Positions 17,333 to 25,165 of a stretch of DNA of 64,000 bases are shown piece after piece; position 1 is the first letter of the stretch, and the number at the start of each line of letters is the position of its first letter. The notes beneath the pieces were generated by a model. That model had not been told where the DNA came from and made no database searches. It saw only the letters and a list, made by a program, of their open reading frames with translations. Origin of the DNA: Falsirhodobacter xinxiangensis (lineage in GTDB: Bacteria; Pseudomonadota; Alphaproteobacteria; Rhodobacterales; Rhodobacteraceae). Both the position numbers and the translations under genes were made by a program. The stretch is from the NCBI RefSeq assembly GCF_004959935.1, contig NZ_SMYN01000001.1, forward strand, positions 160,280 through 224,279, read 5' to 3'.

Positions 17333-18125
17333 GGGCGGCAGCCGCCCTTTCCCACGTCGCACGGTTGCGGGCCGAAATCAGCCGGTCCGCCCCCGTCACA
17401 TTCGGCCATTGCCGCCCATCGACGGTCGCCGCGAACCCGCCCAGCTCGGTCAGCATCAGCTGTCCAGTATGGTGATCCCAAGGCTTCAGCCCGGTCGAGA
17501 TGCAGAAATCCGCCTGATCCTCGGCCAGCATCCGATATTCATGGGCGGAGCATTGGATCGTCACGATCCGCGACAGATCGCCGAACGCGCGCAGCAATTC
17601 CATCCGCCCTTGGGACTTGTAAAGCGAAAGCGGGATCAATCCCGTCACCATCCGCGCCTCTTGCGGCAGCGTCGGAAGGCGAGTCGATACGCCATCGGCG
17701 CGCAAATGATACACGCCTTCCCCGGCCGCGACCACCAAGGTGTCGCGCGTCACCGGGTAATGGATCAGCCCGCCCACAGTCCGCCCATGCGACAGCACCG
17801 CGGTCATCACCCCGAAAATCGGCAGCCCATGCGCAAAGGGCCATGTGCCATCCACAGGGTCGATCACGAACAGAAGCTCGGGGCTGTCATAGTCGAAATC
17901 GGGCGTCGCGCTTTCCTCGCCAATGACGGCGCAGCCGGGGAACAGGCGGCGCAAACCATCCGCCAGCGCCACCTCCGCCTCCAGATCCGCGACCGTCACC
18001 AGATCGTCGATGGCGGTCTTGGCGCGGATCTCGCCTGCTGCCAGCGTGCCGAAACGCGGCAGAACGATGCGCCAGCCGACCTCGCGCGTCAGCGCCTCGA
18101 CGGGCAGGAGGTCGGAAAGCTTCAT
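17325..18125 (-). CDS. Inositol-monophosphatase-family phosphatase in the Ugp-like operon
   Basis: This 266-aa Mg2+-dependent phosphatase has GEE at residues 69-71, DPVDGTWPF from residue 89, and KPWDHHTGQLMLTELGG near residue 216, which supplies the canonical WD metal ligand of inositol monophosphatases. It differs from HisN at 4480 in that last motif. The ATG overlaps the stop of the glycerophosphodiesterase gene as ATGA, so it is the last gene of the six-gene uptake operon. An enzyme acting on a phosphorylated alcohol released from an imported phosphodiester would fit; the substrate is unproven. Confidence 0.85.
   Translation of the reverse strand: MKLSDLLPVEALTREVGWRIVLPRFGTLAAGEIRAKTAIDDLVTVADLEAEVALADGLRRLFPGCAVIGEESATPDFDYDSPELLFVIDPVDGTWPFAHGLPIFGVMTAVLSHGRTVGGLIHYPVTRDTLVVAAGEGVYHLRADGVSTRLPTLPQEARMVTGLIPLSLYKSQGRMELLRAFGDLSRIVTIQCSAHEYRMLAEDQADFCISTGLKPWDHHTGQLMLTELGGFAATVDGRQWPNVTGADRLISARNRATWERAAAALT
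17331..17349. terminator. Short hairpin between convergent SufT-like and IMPase genes
   Basis: AAGGGCG (17331-17337) pairs with CGCCCTT (17343-17349) around a 5-base loop; the full palindrome is nine bases per arm. It starts on the stop codon of the plus-strand gene and lies just upstream of the stop of the minus-strand gene, so it could act in both directions. Only three T bases follow on the plus strand, so termination would be weak. Confidence 0.4.
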
Positions 18126-18946
18126 GCGGCGGCCTTTCTGGCGGTCAGCCATTCGATCAGCAATGCCGGCTCGTCGGTCTGGATCGCGTTCACCCCCGCC
18201 GCCAGCAGCGCGCCCCAGACCGCATCCGGGTTGCGCCGTGCCGCTGTATCGTTCATCCCGCAGCAGAAGGAAACATCCAACGTATTGACCCAGACGGCGA
18301 TTCCCGCCGCCCGCAGACGCTTTGCCGCTGCCCGCAGGTGATCCAGCGTTTCATATTTGCTTTCCACCATGAAGGGCGGATGGGCCAGCAAAGCATCGAC
18401 CGCATCCGTGCCGAAGGTTGCCATCGCCATGACCGCGATACCGCTTTCGGCCTGCATTCTGGCCAGCGCCGCGGTCTCGGCCACCGTCTCGGCGGTGAAC
18501 TTCAGGTCCACGAGCTCCTCGGCCCCTTCGGCCTGCACGCAGGCGATGACCTCGGCGGCGATGGCACGGTCCTTCAGGTCGAGGTCCAGCGCGATGCGGC
18601 CATTGGCCAGACGCAGCGCCTCGGCCAACGTGGGGATGCGGTGATCGGTCGCGCGCGCGTCGGCGCCGTCGCGGTCGAACAGGCGCAGCTCGCGCAGGTC
18701 GGCCAGCGTCACATCCTCGGGCGTCAGGGCAACGCCCGTCATCCGCAGGGTCGTGCGGTCATGCATCAGCACCAGATGCCCGTCGGCGGTGCGCCGCACA
18801 TCCACCTCGGCCACGGTCGCGCCGATGGCGATGGCATCCGCGATGGCAGGCAGGCTGTTTTCCGGCGCGGCGTGCCATGCCCCGCGATGGGCGATGACGG
18901 CGGCCCCGAGGGCATTTTCGGCAATGGTCTGGCGATAGGATTTCAT
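18122..18946 (-). CDS. Glycerophosphodiester phosphodiesterase
   Basis: This 274-aa enzyme would cleave glycerophosphodiesters to sn-glycerol-3-phosphate and an alcohol. The TIM-barrel GDPD motifs are present: AHRGAWHAAPENS (catalytic His-Arg and a metal Glu), EVDVRRTADGHLVLMHD (Glu/Asp ligands and second His) and LDLDLKD. No signal peptide is present, so it acts in the cytoplasm on imported substrate. It begins one base after the ABC ATPase gene and overlaps the phosphatase gene as ATGA. A broken second GDPD gene lies across the operon at 24404. Confidence 0.92.
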   Translation of the reverse strand: MKSYRQTIAENALGAAVIAHRGAWHAAPENSLPAIADAIAIGATVAEVDVRRTADGHLVLMHDRTTLRMTGVALTPEDVTLADLRELRLFDRDGADARATDHRIPTLAEALRLANGRIALDLDLKDRAIAAEVIACVQAEGAEELVDLKFTAETVAETAALARMQAESGIAVMAMATFGTDAVDALLAHPPFMVESKYETLDHLRAAAKRLRAAGIAVWVNTLDVSFCCGMNDTAARRNPDAVWGALLAAGVNAIQTDEPALLIEWLTARKAAA

Positions 18947-18947
18947 G

Positions 18948-20048
18948 TCAGGTCCGGATCAGAAGCTCGCGGACGGCAAGACCCGTTTCCGCATCGAAAA
19001 GGTGAAGCGCGTCCTGCGGGAAGGACACGCGCAGGGCATCCCCCACACCGCCGGGCGGGGCCGTGACGCGCAGGCGACCGCCGTCAGAGGTGGTCAGGGC
19101 GATGACCGAATGCGATCCAAGCTCCTCGCGGAACTGCACGCGCATCTCGGCCCCGGTGCCAAGGCGGATATGTTCTGGGCGGATGCCAAGCTGGAACATC
19201 CCGTCGCGGCGGCATCCGATGGTCGAGCCGTCCGGCAGCGCCATCCGCCCGTTCCGCGATTCCACCGCCAGCAGGTTCATCGGCGGCGATCCGAGGAACC
19301 CGGCCACGAAGGTCGAGGCAGGCGCGGCATAGATGTCCGAGGGCGGCGCGAACTGTTCGATCCGCCCTTTGTTCAGGATCATCACGCGGTCGGCCAGCGT
19401 CATCGCCTCCACCTGATCATGCGTGACGAAGACCGATGTCGCGCCGATGCGGCGGTGAAGCTGCGCCAACTCCATCCGCGTCTCGTTCCGCAGACGTGCG
19501 TCGAGGTTCGACAGCGGCTCGTCGAACAGCAGCACCTGCGGCTCTCGGATGATGGCGCGGCCGATGGCGACGCGCTGGCGCTGCCCGCCCGAAAGCTGGC
19601 TGGGACGGCGGTCCAGAAGCGCCGACAACTCCAGCATCCGCGCAACCTCGGCCACGCGGGCCTCGCGTTCGGCGCGGGGAACCTTGGCGATGCGCAGGCT
19701 GTAATCCATGTTCCGCGCCACCGTCATATGCGGGTAAAGCGCATAGTTCTGGAACACCATCGCGCAGCCCCGGTCGCGCGGGGCCAGTGCCTGAACCTCG
19801 CGTGCCCCGAAACGGATGCGGCCAGCGCCCACCGCCTCCAGCCCCGCCAGCATGTTCAACAGCGTCGATTTCCCGCAGCCGGACGGCCCGAGGATCACCG
19901 TGAATTCCCCCGCCCGCAGATGCGCGGTCAGGTTCGGGATCACGGAGGCCTGGGCCCCGGCATAGGTTTTCTCCAACCCCTCGATATGAATGTCGGTGCC
20001 GGTCCGGGCGGCGGCGGTCACGGGGCGTTCAAGCGTCAGGGTCATCAT
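18948..20048 (-). CDS. ABC transporter ATP-binding protein, UgpC/MalK type
   Basis: This 366-aa ATPase energises the adjoining permeases. The nucleotide-binding domain has GPSGCGKST (Walker A), LSGGQRQRVAIGRA (signature), VLLFDEPLSNLDA (Walker B) and VFVTHDQ (switch His). The last 120 residues form the TOBE/OB regulatory domain of the MalK-UgpC class, with GIRPEHIRLG. The first of two tandem ATG codons (20048) overlaps the stop of the permease gene as ATGA; the second ATG is equally possible. Confidence 0.92.
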   Translation of the reverse strand: MMTLTLERPVTAAARTGTDIHIEGLEKTYAGAQASVIPNLTAHLRAGEFTVILGPSGCGKSTLLNMLAGLEAVGAGRIRFGAREVQALAPRDRGCAMVFQNYALYPHMTVARNMDYSLRIAKVPRAEREARVAEVARMLELSALLDRRPSQLSGGQRQRVAIGRAIIREPQVLLFDEPLSNLDARLRNETRMELAQLHRRIGATSVFVTHDQVEAMTLADRVMILNKGRIEQFAPPSDIYAAPASTFVAGFLGSPPMNLLAVESRNGRMALPDGSTIGCRRDGMFQLGIRPEHIRLGTGAEMRVQFREELGSHSVIALTTSDGGRLRVTAPPGGVGDALRVSFPQDALHLFDAETGLAVRELLIRT

Positions 20049-20917
20049 TTCTCCGTCAAGGCCATGCCCCGCACCAAAAAGCGTTGCAGCACCGCGATCA
20101 GGGTCAGCGGGATTAGCGACACGGCCGAGGCCGCCGCCATCATCAGCGGAAAATCCGGCGCGCGGCTGTCGCCATCGGTCGCCAGACGTGCCAGCCCCAC
20201 CACCGCCGTCTGCATGTCGGCGGTCGAGCTTGCGACCAGCGGCCAAAGGTAGTTCGTCCACCCGCCAAGGAACATCAGCACAAACAGCGCCGCCAGCGCG
20301 GGGCGCGACAAGGGCAGCAGCACATCCCACATGAACCGCAGCGCCCCCGCCCCGTCCATCCGCGCCGCGCGGGCAAGGTCCATCGGCACGGTGCGGAAGA
20401 ACTGGCGCAGCATGAACGTGCCGGTGCCATGCGCGATCGCCGGAAGCGCCAACCCGATATGGGTGTTCACGAGGCTGATCTGCGGCACCGGAAGGCCAAG
20501 GGCGGCGAACGGCTCCATGATGTTCGACATCACCTGATAGGTGGGCACGACGCGGATATCGACCGGCAGCAGGATGGTGCCGAAGATGGTCGCGAACACC
20601 AGCCAGCCGAAACGCAGGTTAAGAAAAACCAGCGCGAAGGCGGTGCAGAAGGACAGGATGCAGATTCCCACCGCCGTCATCAGCGCGACGATCAGGCTGT
20701 TGAACATCTGCACCGGGATGCGCGTGTCGGTGAAGACCCGGATCAGGTTATCCACCAGATGCCCGCCCGGATACCATGCCAGCCCGTTGCGAAGGATGTG
20801 CTCGTAACTGTGCGACGCGCTCATCAGCGCGATCCACAGCGGGGCGAGGATGAACAGGATGCCCAGCCAAAGGATCGCCATCGCGATCCGGTCGAAGGAG
20901 GTGCGTGTCTCGATCAT
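20045..20917 (-). CDS. ABC transporter permease, UgpE type
   Basis: This 290-aa inner-membrane permease has six predicted transmembrane helices. The EAA-like loop that contacts the ATPase is LARAARMDGAGALRFMWDVL followed by LPLSRPAL. It is the MalG/UgpE-type partner of a CUT1 carbohydrate or glycerol-phosphate transporter. It starts one base after the UgpA-like gene and overlaps the ATPase gene. The Ugp-like specificity rests on the linked glycerophosphodiesterase, not on the permease sequence. Confidence 0.9.
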   Translation of the reverse strand: MIETRTSFDRIAMAILWLGILFILAPLWIALMSASHSYEHILRNGLAWYPGGHLVDNLIRVFTDTRIPVQMFNSLIVALMTAVGICILSFCTAFALVFLNLRFGWLVFATIFGTILLPVDIRVVPTYQVMSNIMEPFAALGLPVPQISLVNTHIGLALPAIAHGTGTFMLRQFFRTVPMDLARAARMDGAGALRFMWDVLLPLSRPALAALFVLMFLGGWTNYLWPLVASSTADMQTAVVGLARLATDGDSRAPDFPLMMAAASAVSLIPLTLIAVLQRFLVRGMALTEK

Positions 20918-20918
20918 C

Positions 20919-21803
20919 TCAGCGCTCGTATTTCACGCGGCGTTCCATCAGCAGGAACTGCGCGGCGGCAATCAGCAGGACTAAGATCATCAGCAGCACC
21001 GTCTGCGTCGACGCGCCCGACAGATCATACCCTTTGAACCCGTCGGCATAGATCTTGTAGACCAGCAGCGTCGTCGCGCCCCCCGGCCCGCCCCGCGTCA
21101 TCGTGTCGATCAGGCCGAAGGCATTGATGATGCTTTCGGTGAATTCCAGCACCAGCACGAAGAAAAGCTGCGGGGCCAGCAGCGGCAGACGGATGTCCAG
21201 CGCCTGCCGCCACGGCCCCGCACCATCAAGCGCCGCCGCCTTGGAATAGGTGTCGGGCAGCGCCTGAAGTCCGGCCAGAAGGATGACGAAGTTGAACGGG
21301 ATGCCGTTCCACAGGTTCGCCACGATCAGCGTGATGAACGCATCCACCCCGTCCGTTCCCGGCGACCAGATGCCCGGCCACAGTTGATTAAGCGGTGTAA
21401 GAATGCCGACGAAGGGATTGAAGATAAATCCGAATATCACCCCGATAGATGCCCCAGCCACCCCCTTCGGCCAGACCAGCACGTTCCGAGCGATGCGCGA
21501 GGTGCGCAGCCCCCGGTCCGCCGCCATCGCCAGCACCAACGGCACCAGCACCGCCGGGACCGAAGCCGTGACCATGAAGATCCCGGTCAGCTTCAGGCTT
21601 TTCCAGAACTCCGGGTCCGACAGCACGCGCCGGAAGTTGGCTAGGCCGACGAAGGTGGACCCGCCGCCGAAGGGCTGTTCCAGAAAGAACGACCAGCGGA
21701 TCGCCTCGGCCACCGGCCAATAGAAGAACAGCGCCGTCAGCAGGATCAGCGGCGACAGGAACAGCAGCGCGATCAAGCGCGAGCGGAACGGGGATTGTGT
21801 CAT
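20919..21803 (-). CDS. ABC transporter permease, UgpA type
   Basis: This 294-aa inner-membrane permease has about six hydrophobic segments. The EAA-like loop is YSKAAALDGAGPWRQALDIR followed by LPLLAPQL, and the late FGLIDTMTRGGPGGATTLLVY stretch (given here in its parts FGLIDTMTRGG and PGGATTLLVY) is characteristic of UgpA/MalF-type CUT1 permeases. The ATG at 21803 follows GAGG; a longer in-frame extension overlaps the binding-protein gene and is not needed. It lies 43 bases after the binding-protein gene. Confidence 0.9.
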   Translation of the reverse strand: MTQSPFRSRLIALLFLSPLILLTALFFYWPVAEAIRWSFFLEQPFGGGSTFVGLANFRRVLSDPEFWKSLKLTGIFMVTASVPAVLVPLVLAMAADRGLRTSRIARNVLVWPKGVAGASIGVIFGFIFNPFVGILTPLNQLWPGIWSPGTDGVDAFITLIVANLWNGIPFNFVILLAGLQALPDTYSKAAALDGAGPWRQALDIRLPLLAPQLFFVLVLEFTESIINAFGLIDTMTRGGPGGATTLLVYKIYADGFKGYDLSGASTQTVLLMILVLLIAAAQFLLMERRVKYER

Positions 21804-21846
21804 CTGGACCTCGGGAGGGATGCGGGCGCTCTGGCCCGCATCCGCT

Positions 21847-23133
21847 TCAGTTGGCGGCGTAGGTCGCCTCGAACCGGCGCAGCAATTCGTTGCCCCGACG
21901 GACCGAATTGGCCAGCGCCTCGTCCATGGTGATGTCGCCGTTATAGGCGCGCTGCGTCTCCTCGGCGAAGATGTCGCGGAACTGGACATAGAAGCCCAGA
22001 CGGATGCCGCGCGTATCGGCATTGCCCGGCGCGCCCAGCGTCTCCATCCCCGGCCCTGCGGTGGCGAATTCCGGCGCATCGGCGCGGCCCGACGATTCCA
22101 GCAGGTCCAGCGCCGATTGCGTGACCGGCAGGTATCCGGTGGCGGCCGTGAACTCCAACTGCGCCTCGGGGGTCCGCAGATAATCGAGGAAGTTCTGCGC
22201 CGCCTTCACCTCGGCCTCGTCATGGCCCTTCATCAGCCACAGCGATGCGCCGCCGACGAAGGTGTTGTGGCGCGTCTGCCCCTCATACATCGGCGGCAGG
22301 GTGACGGTGATCGCATCCGCGCCCAGCGCCTCGGTGAACGAGGTATAGCCGCCCGACGATCCTTCGATCATCGCACATTCGCCCGCGCTGAAGGCGGCAT
22401 TGTATTTCGCGGCCTTGGTTTCGGCGTCGAAGCGGACAAGCCCTTCCTCGTGCCAGTCGGCAAGGTTGTTCATGTGCTGCGCGACGATGCCCTGATCGAT
22501 GACATATTCCGCATCCAGCCCGTCATAGCCGTTGGACTGCGTGGCGATCGGCACGCCGTGGCGGGCGGCGAACTGCTCGATCTGGCGCCATGCGTTGATA
22601 TCGGTCGCGAAGGGGCAGGATACGCCCGCCTCCTTCAGCGTGCGGGCGGCGGCGATGACCTCCTCCCACGTCTCGGGGGTCTTTTCGATCCCGGCTTCGG
22701 CCAGCATCGCCTTGTTGGTATAGAACAGCAGCGTGGACGAGTTGTAGGGCTGCGAGAACAGCTTGCCGTCCGCCGTTTCGTAATAGGCCCGCGCGCCGGG
22801 GATATAGCTGTCCCACGGGGCGTCGGGCATCGCCTCGGACACCGGGATCACGGCGCCCGACAGCATCAGATCCAAAGTCCCTGCGTCGAAGAACTGGATC
22901 AGCACGGGATGGTTGCCCGCGCGATAGGCGGCGATGGCCTTCTGCATCCCGGCCTCGTAGCTGCCCTGCCCGACGCAGGACACGTGGTCCTGATCCTGCG
23001 AGGCGTTGAACGCCTCGCATGCGGCAAGGATCGCTTTTTCGTTGCTGCCGGTATTGCCATACCAGAACTCGATATCCGTGGCATGGGCGGCGGTGGTCAT
23101 GGCAAGTGCCGCAAGGGGGGTCAGGAAGCGCAT
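21847..23133 (-). CDS. ABC transporter periplasmic binding protein, UgpB type
   Basis: This 428-aa family 1 solute-binding protein has a signal peptide (MRFLTPLAALAMTTAAHA, cleaved before TDIEFWYG). The mature part carries the Ugp-like EFWYGNTGSNEKA opening, a KPAQ-like SQPYNSSTLLFYTNKAM hinge region, GSSGGYTSF and an NFVGG-like FVGGASLWLMKG ligand region. It is the first gene of the operon and is divergent from the ROK regulator by 131 bases. UgpB captures glycerol-3-phosphate and its diesters; the match here is by family and context. Confidence 0.88.
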   Translation of the reverse strand: MRFLTPLAALAMTTAAHATDIEFWYGNTGSNEKAILAACEAFNASQDQDHVSCVGQGSYEAGMQKAIAAYRAGNHPVLIQFFDAGTLDLMLSGAVIPVSEAMPDAPWDSYIPGARAYYETADGKLFSQPYNSSTLLFYTNKAMLAEAGIEKTPETWEEVIAAARTLKEAGVSCPFATDINAWRQIEQFAARHGVPIATQSNGYDGLDAEYVIDQGIVAQHMNNLADWHEEGLVRFDAETKAAKYNAAFSAGECAMIEGSSGGYTSFTEALGADAITVTLPPMYEGQTRHNTFVGGASLWLMKGHDEAEVKAAQNFLDYLRTPEAQLEFTAATGYLPVTQSALDLLESSGRADAPEFATAGPGMETLGAPGNADTRGIRLGFYVQFRDIFAEETQRAYNGDITMDEALANSVRRGNELLRRFEATYAAN

Positions 23134-23180
23134 CTTGAACGTCCGGTTTGCTGAAGTCCCTGGTTTACTACGCTTTGTGT

Positions 23181-23210
23181 GTGACAATGAGGCGAAGGTT
23201 TTTTTATTAT
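23181..23210 (+). promoter_or_regulatory. Candidate promoter for the ROK regulator gene
   Basis: GTGACA (23181-23186) and TATTAT (23205-23210) are separated by 18 bases, giving a start about 50 bases before the ATG at 23265. The AT-rich core (23199-23215) also lies upstream of the divergent binding-protein gene, so the ROK repressor could act here on both promoters. The -35 element matches in five of six positions. Confidence 0.35.
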
Positions 23211-23264
23211 ATCGTTACAGTCGCCGTGATAGGCAGGTTCATAAATCGCGCGAAGTGTAGTATT

Positions 23265-24416
23265 ATGGCCTATGATCCCTTTTCCCTTGTCGGCGATGGC
23301 TTTCGCCGGGCACCGCGAGGTCCCGTCGTTTCCGATAACGAGCGTATGATCCTGCGCCGTCTTCACGCCGCGCCCGGATCGACGCGGGCCGAACTTTCGC
23401 CGCGCTTCGACATCAGCCAGCAATCGGTGCACCGGATCATCGACCAGTTGACCGAACGCGGGTTGATCCGCCTTGGCCCGCCGCGCGTCGCTGGGCGCGG
23501 CCAGCCCAGCCCCTCGCTTTTGCTGAACGGCGATTTCGCGCACAGCTGGGGTCTGTCGCTGAACACCGACGATGTGGGTATATGCCTGATGGACTTCGCT
23601 GGCGTCCCCATCGCGCAGCGTCAGCTTCCCATCGCCGGGCTGGGCCGCGAAGCGGTGCTGGACATGATCGTCGCGCAGATGGCCGACATCGGTGCCGAAC
23701 ACGGGCGCGGCGCGGATCGCTGCCTCGGCGTCGCGCTTGGCATCTCGGGCTATTGGATCTCCGGCACGCAGTTCAACGCGCCGCTGCCGCTGCACGACTG
23801 GTCGCTGATCGAGTTGGGGCCGCTGTTATACGCGCGTTTCGGCCTGCCGGTCTGGATCGACAACAACGGCAACACCGCCGCGATGGGCGAGATGATGCTG
23901 GGCCTTGGCCGCCATTTCCACACCTTCGCCTATGTCTCGTTCAACTTCGGCCTTGGCGGCGGCCTGATCGTGGATGGAGAGCTTCTGCCCGGCGGCAACC
24001 GCAACGCGGGCGAGATTTCGGGCATCTATACCGTGGATGAACATGACCGCCGACCCGCGCTGCAATTCCTGCTGCCCCGCCTGATCGCGGCGGGCGTTCC
24101 CATCAGCACCATCGCGGAACTGTCGCGCGATTTCGACCCCGACTGGCCCGAAGTGTCGGGCTGGGTCGAGGAAGTCATGCCCGCCTTCGACCGTCTGGTT
24201 GCCGCGCTTTGGGCCGTCATCGATCCGCAGGCCGTGGTCCTGGGCGGACAGATCCCGCGCAAGCTGGCCGAGGCGCTGATCGCACGCTGCCAGCCCTATC
24301 GCAACACGCGCTATGGCATCCAGAGGCCGATGCCGAAGCTGATGGTTTCGGACCTTGGCGCCGAGGCGGCGGCATTGGGCGCGGCAGCACTTCCCTTGCG
24401 GAAATGCGCGCTGTGA
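23265..24416 (+). CDS. ROK-family transcriptional regulator
   Basis: This 383-aa regulator has an N-terminal winged HTH (about 20-85: STRAELSPRFDISQQSVHRI) and a ROK sugar-kinase-like domain. The kinase-like part has VWIDNNGNTAAMGE (the DxGxxN-like region) and FNFGLGGGLIVDGELLPGG, but lacks the CxCGxxGCxE zinc signature of many ROK proteins: the corresponding stretch reads GNRNAGEISGIYTVDEHD. Such members sense sugars or sugar-phosphate-like ligands. The ATG at 23265 was chosen by fit to the domain. Divergent placement suggests it represses the Ugp-like operon. Confidence 0.88.
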   Translation: MAYDPFSLVGDGFRRAPRGPVVSDNERMILRRLHAAPGSTRAELSPRFDISQQSVHRIIDQLTERGLIRLGPPRVAGRGQPSPSLLLNGDFAHSWGLSLNTDDVGICLMDFAGVPIAQRQLPIAGLGREAVLDMIVAQMADIGAEHGRGADRCLGVALGISGYWISGTQFNAPLPLHDWSLIELGPLLYARFGLPVWIDNNGNTAAMGEMMLGLGRHFHTFAYVSFNFGLGGGLIVDGELLPGGNRNAGEISGIYTVDEHDRRPALQFLLPRLIAAGVPISTIAELSRDFDPDWPEVSGWVEEVMPAFDRLVAALWAVIDPQAVVLGGQIPRKLAEALIARCQPYRNTRYGIQRPMPKLMVSDLGAEAAALGAAALPLRKCAL

Positions 24417-25165
24417 CCCGTATCGCATCCCATCGCGGCGGCACGCTGGAATCGGGCGACAGCACGCCTTCGGCGTTTCGCATGACCGCTTCGCTGCCGG
24501 TCGAGGAGGTGGAGTTCGACGTCCATCCGACCGCGGACGGCCATATCGTCGTCCATCACGACCCCACGCTGGACCGCACCACCGACCGCAGAGGAGAGAT
24601 CGCGAAGCTGACGCTGGCCTAGGTGAAAGCCGCCCGCCTGAACCATTCCCCCGGCGAAGCGCCCCTGACCCTGCACGAGCTTTGCGCCATCTTCCGTCCC
24701 ATCCCCATCGCCCTGCGGTGCGAGATCAAGGCGGGCGCGGACGGTCTGCCCTATCCGGGTCTTGCGGACCGGGTCATCGACGTTCTGTCCACCGAGGGCA
24801 TGCTGGAGCGGACGGTATTCTCCTCCTTCCTGCTGGAGGTGGCGGCAGCCCTGCGCCCGTCGCTCTGGCTCGTGTCCCCGCCGGTTCTGCGGCAGGTCGG
24901 GCCCACCGAGGTGATCGCACTAGCCCAAACCCGCGGCATTGCCGAGATCGCCGTGAAGGTCGATCTGGCCGATGCGCCGCTGGCGGGCATGGTGCAGGCG
25001 GCGGGACTGGCATTCGGCGTCTATGGCGCCCATTCGGCGGCACAGATCGACCACGCGCTGGCCTTGGGCGCCAAGGTGATGACCACCGACCGCCCAAGAC
25101 TGGCGCTGGAGCGGCGTCAGAACTTCCCGAACGTCGCCGTCTCGGACGTCCACGCGCGCATCTGA
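24404..25165 (+). pseudogene. Second glycerophosphodiester phosphodiesterase, broken by an in-frame TAG
   Basis: The frame opens at ATG 24404 (or GTG 24413, overlapping the ROK stop) and shows SHRGG, EFDVHPTADGHIVVHHDPTL and a run ending KLTLA before TAG at 24620-24622. Immediately after, in the same frame, it continues VKAARLNHSPGEAPLTLHEL and CEIKAGADGLPY to a normal C-terminus at 25165. GDPD enzymes usually have LTLAEV or LTLAEL here, so a GAG-to-TAG change of one base explains the break. All catalytic residues survive on either side. No later start with a good ribosome site follows the stop. It may be a recent nonsense mutation, a sequencing error, or a read-through codon. Confidence 0.85.

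Noticed and set aside
21820-23154. A 444-codon plus-strand frame opposite the UgpB-like gene
   Set aside because: No start signal or domain; the minus strand encodes a secreted binding protein with a clear signal peptide.
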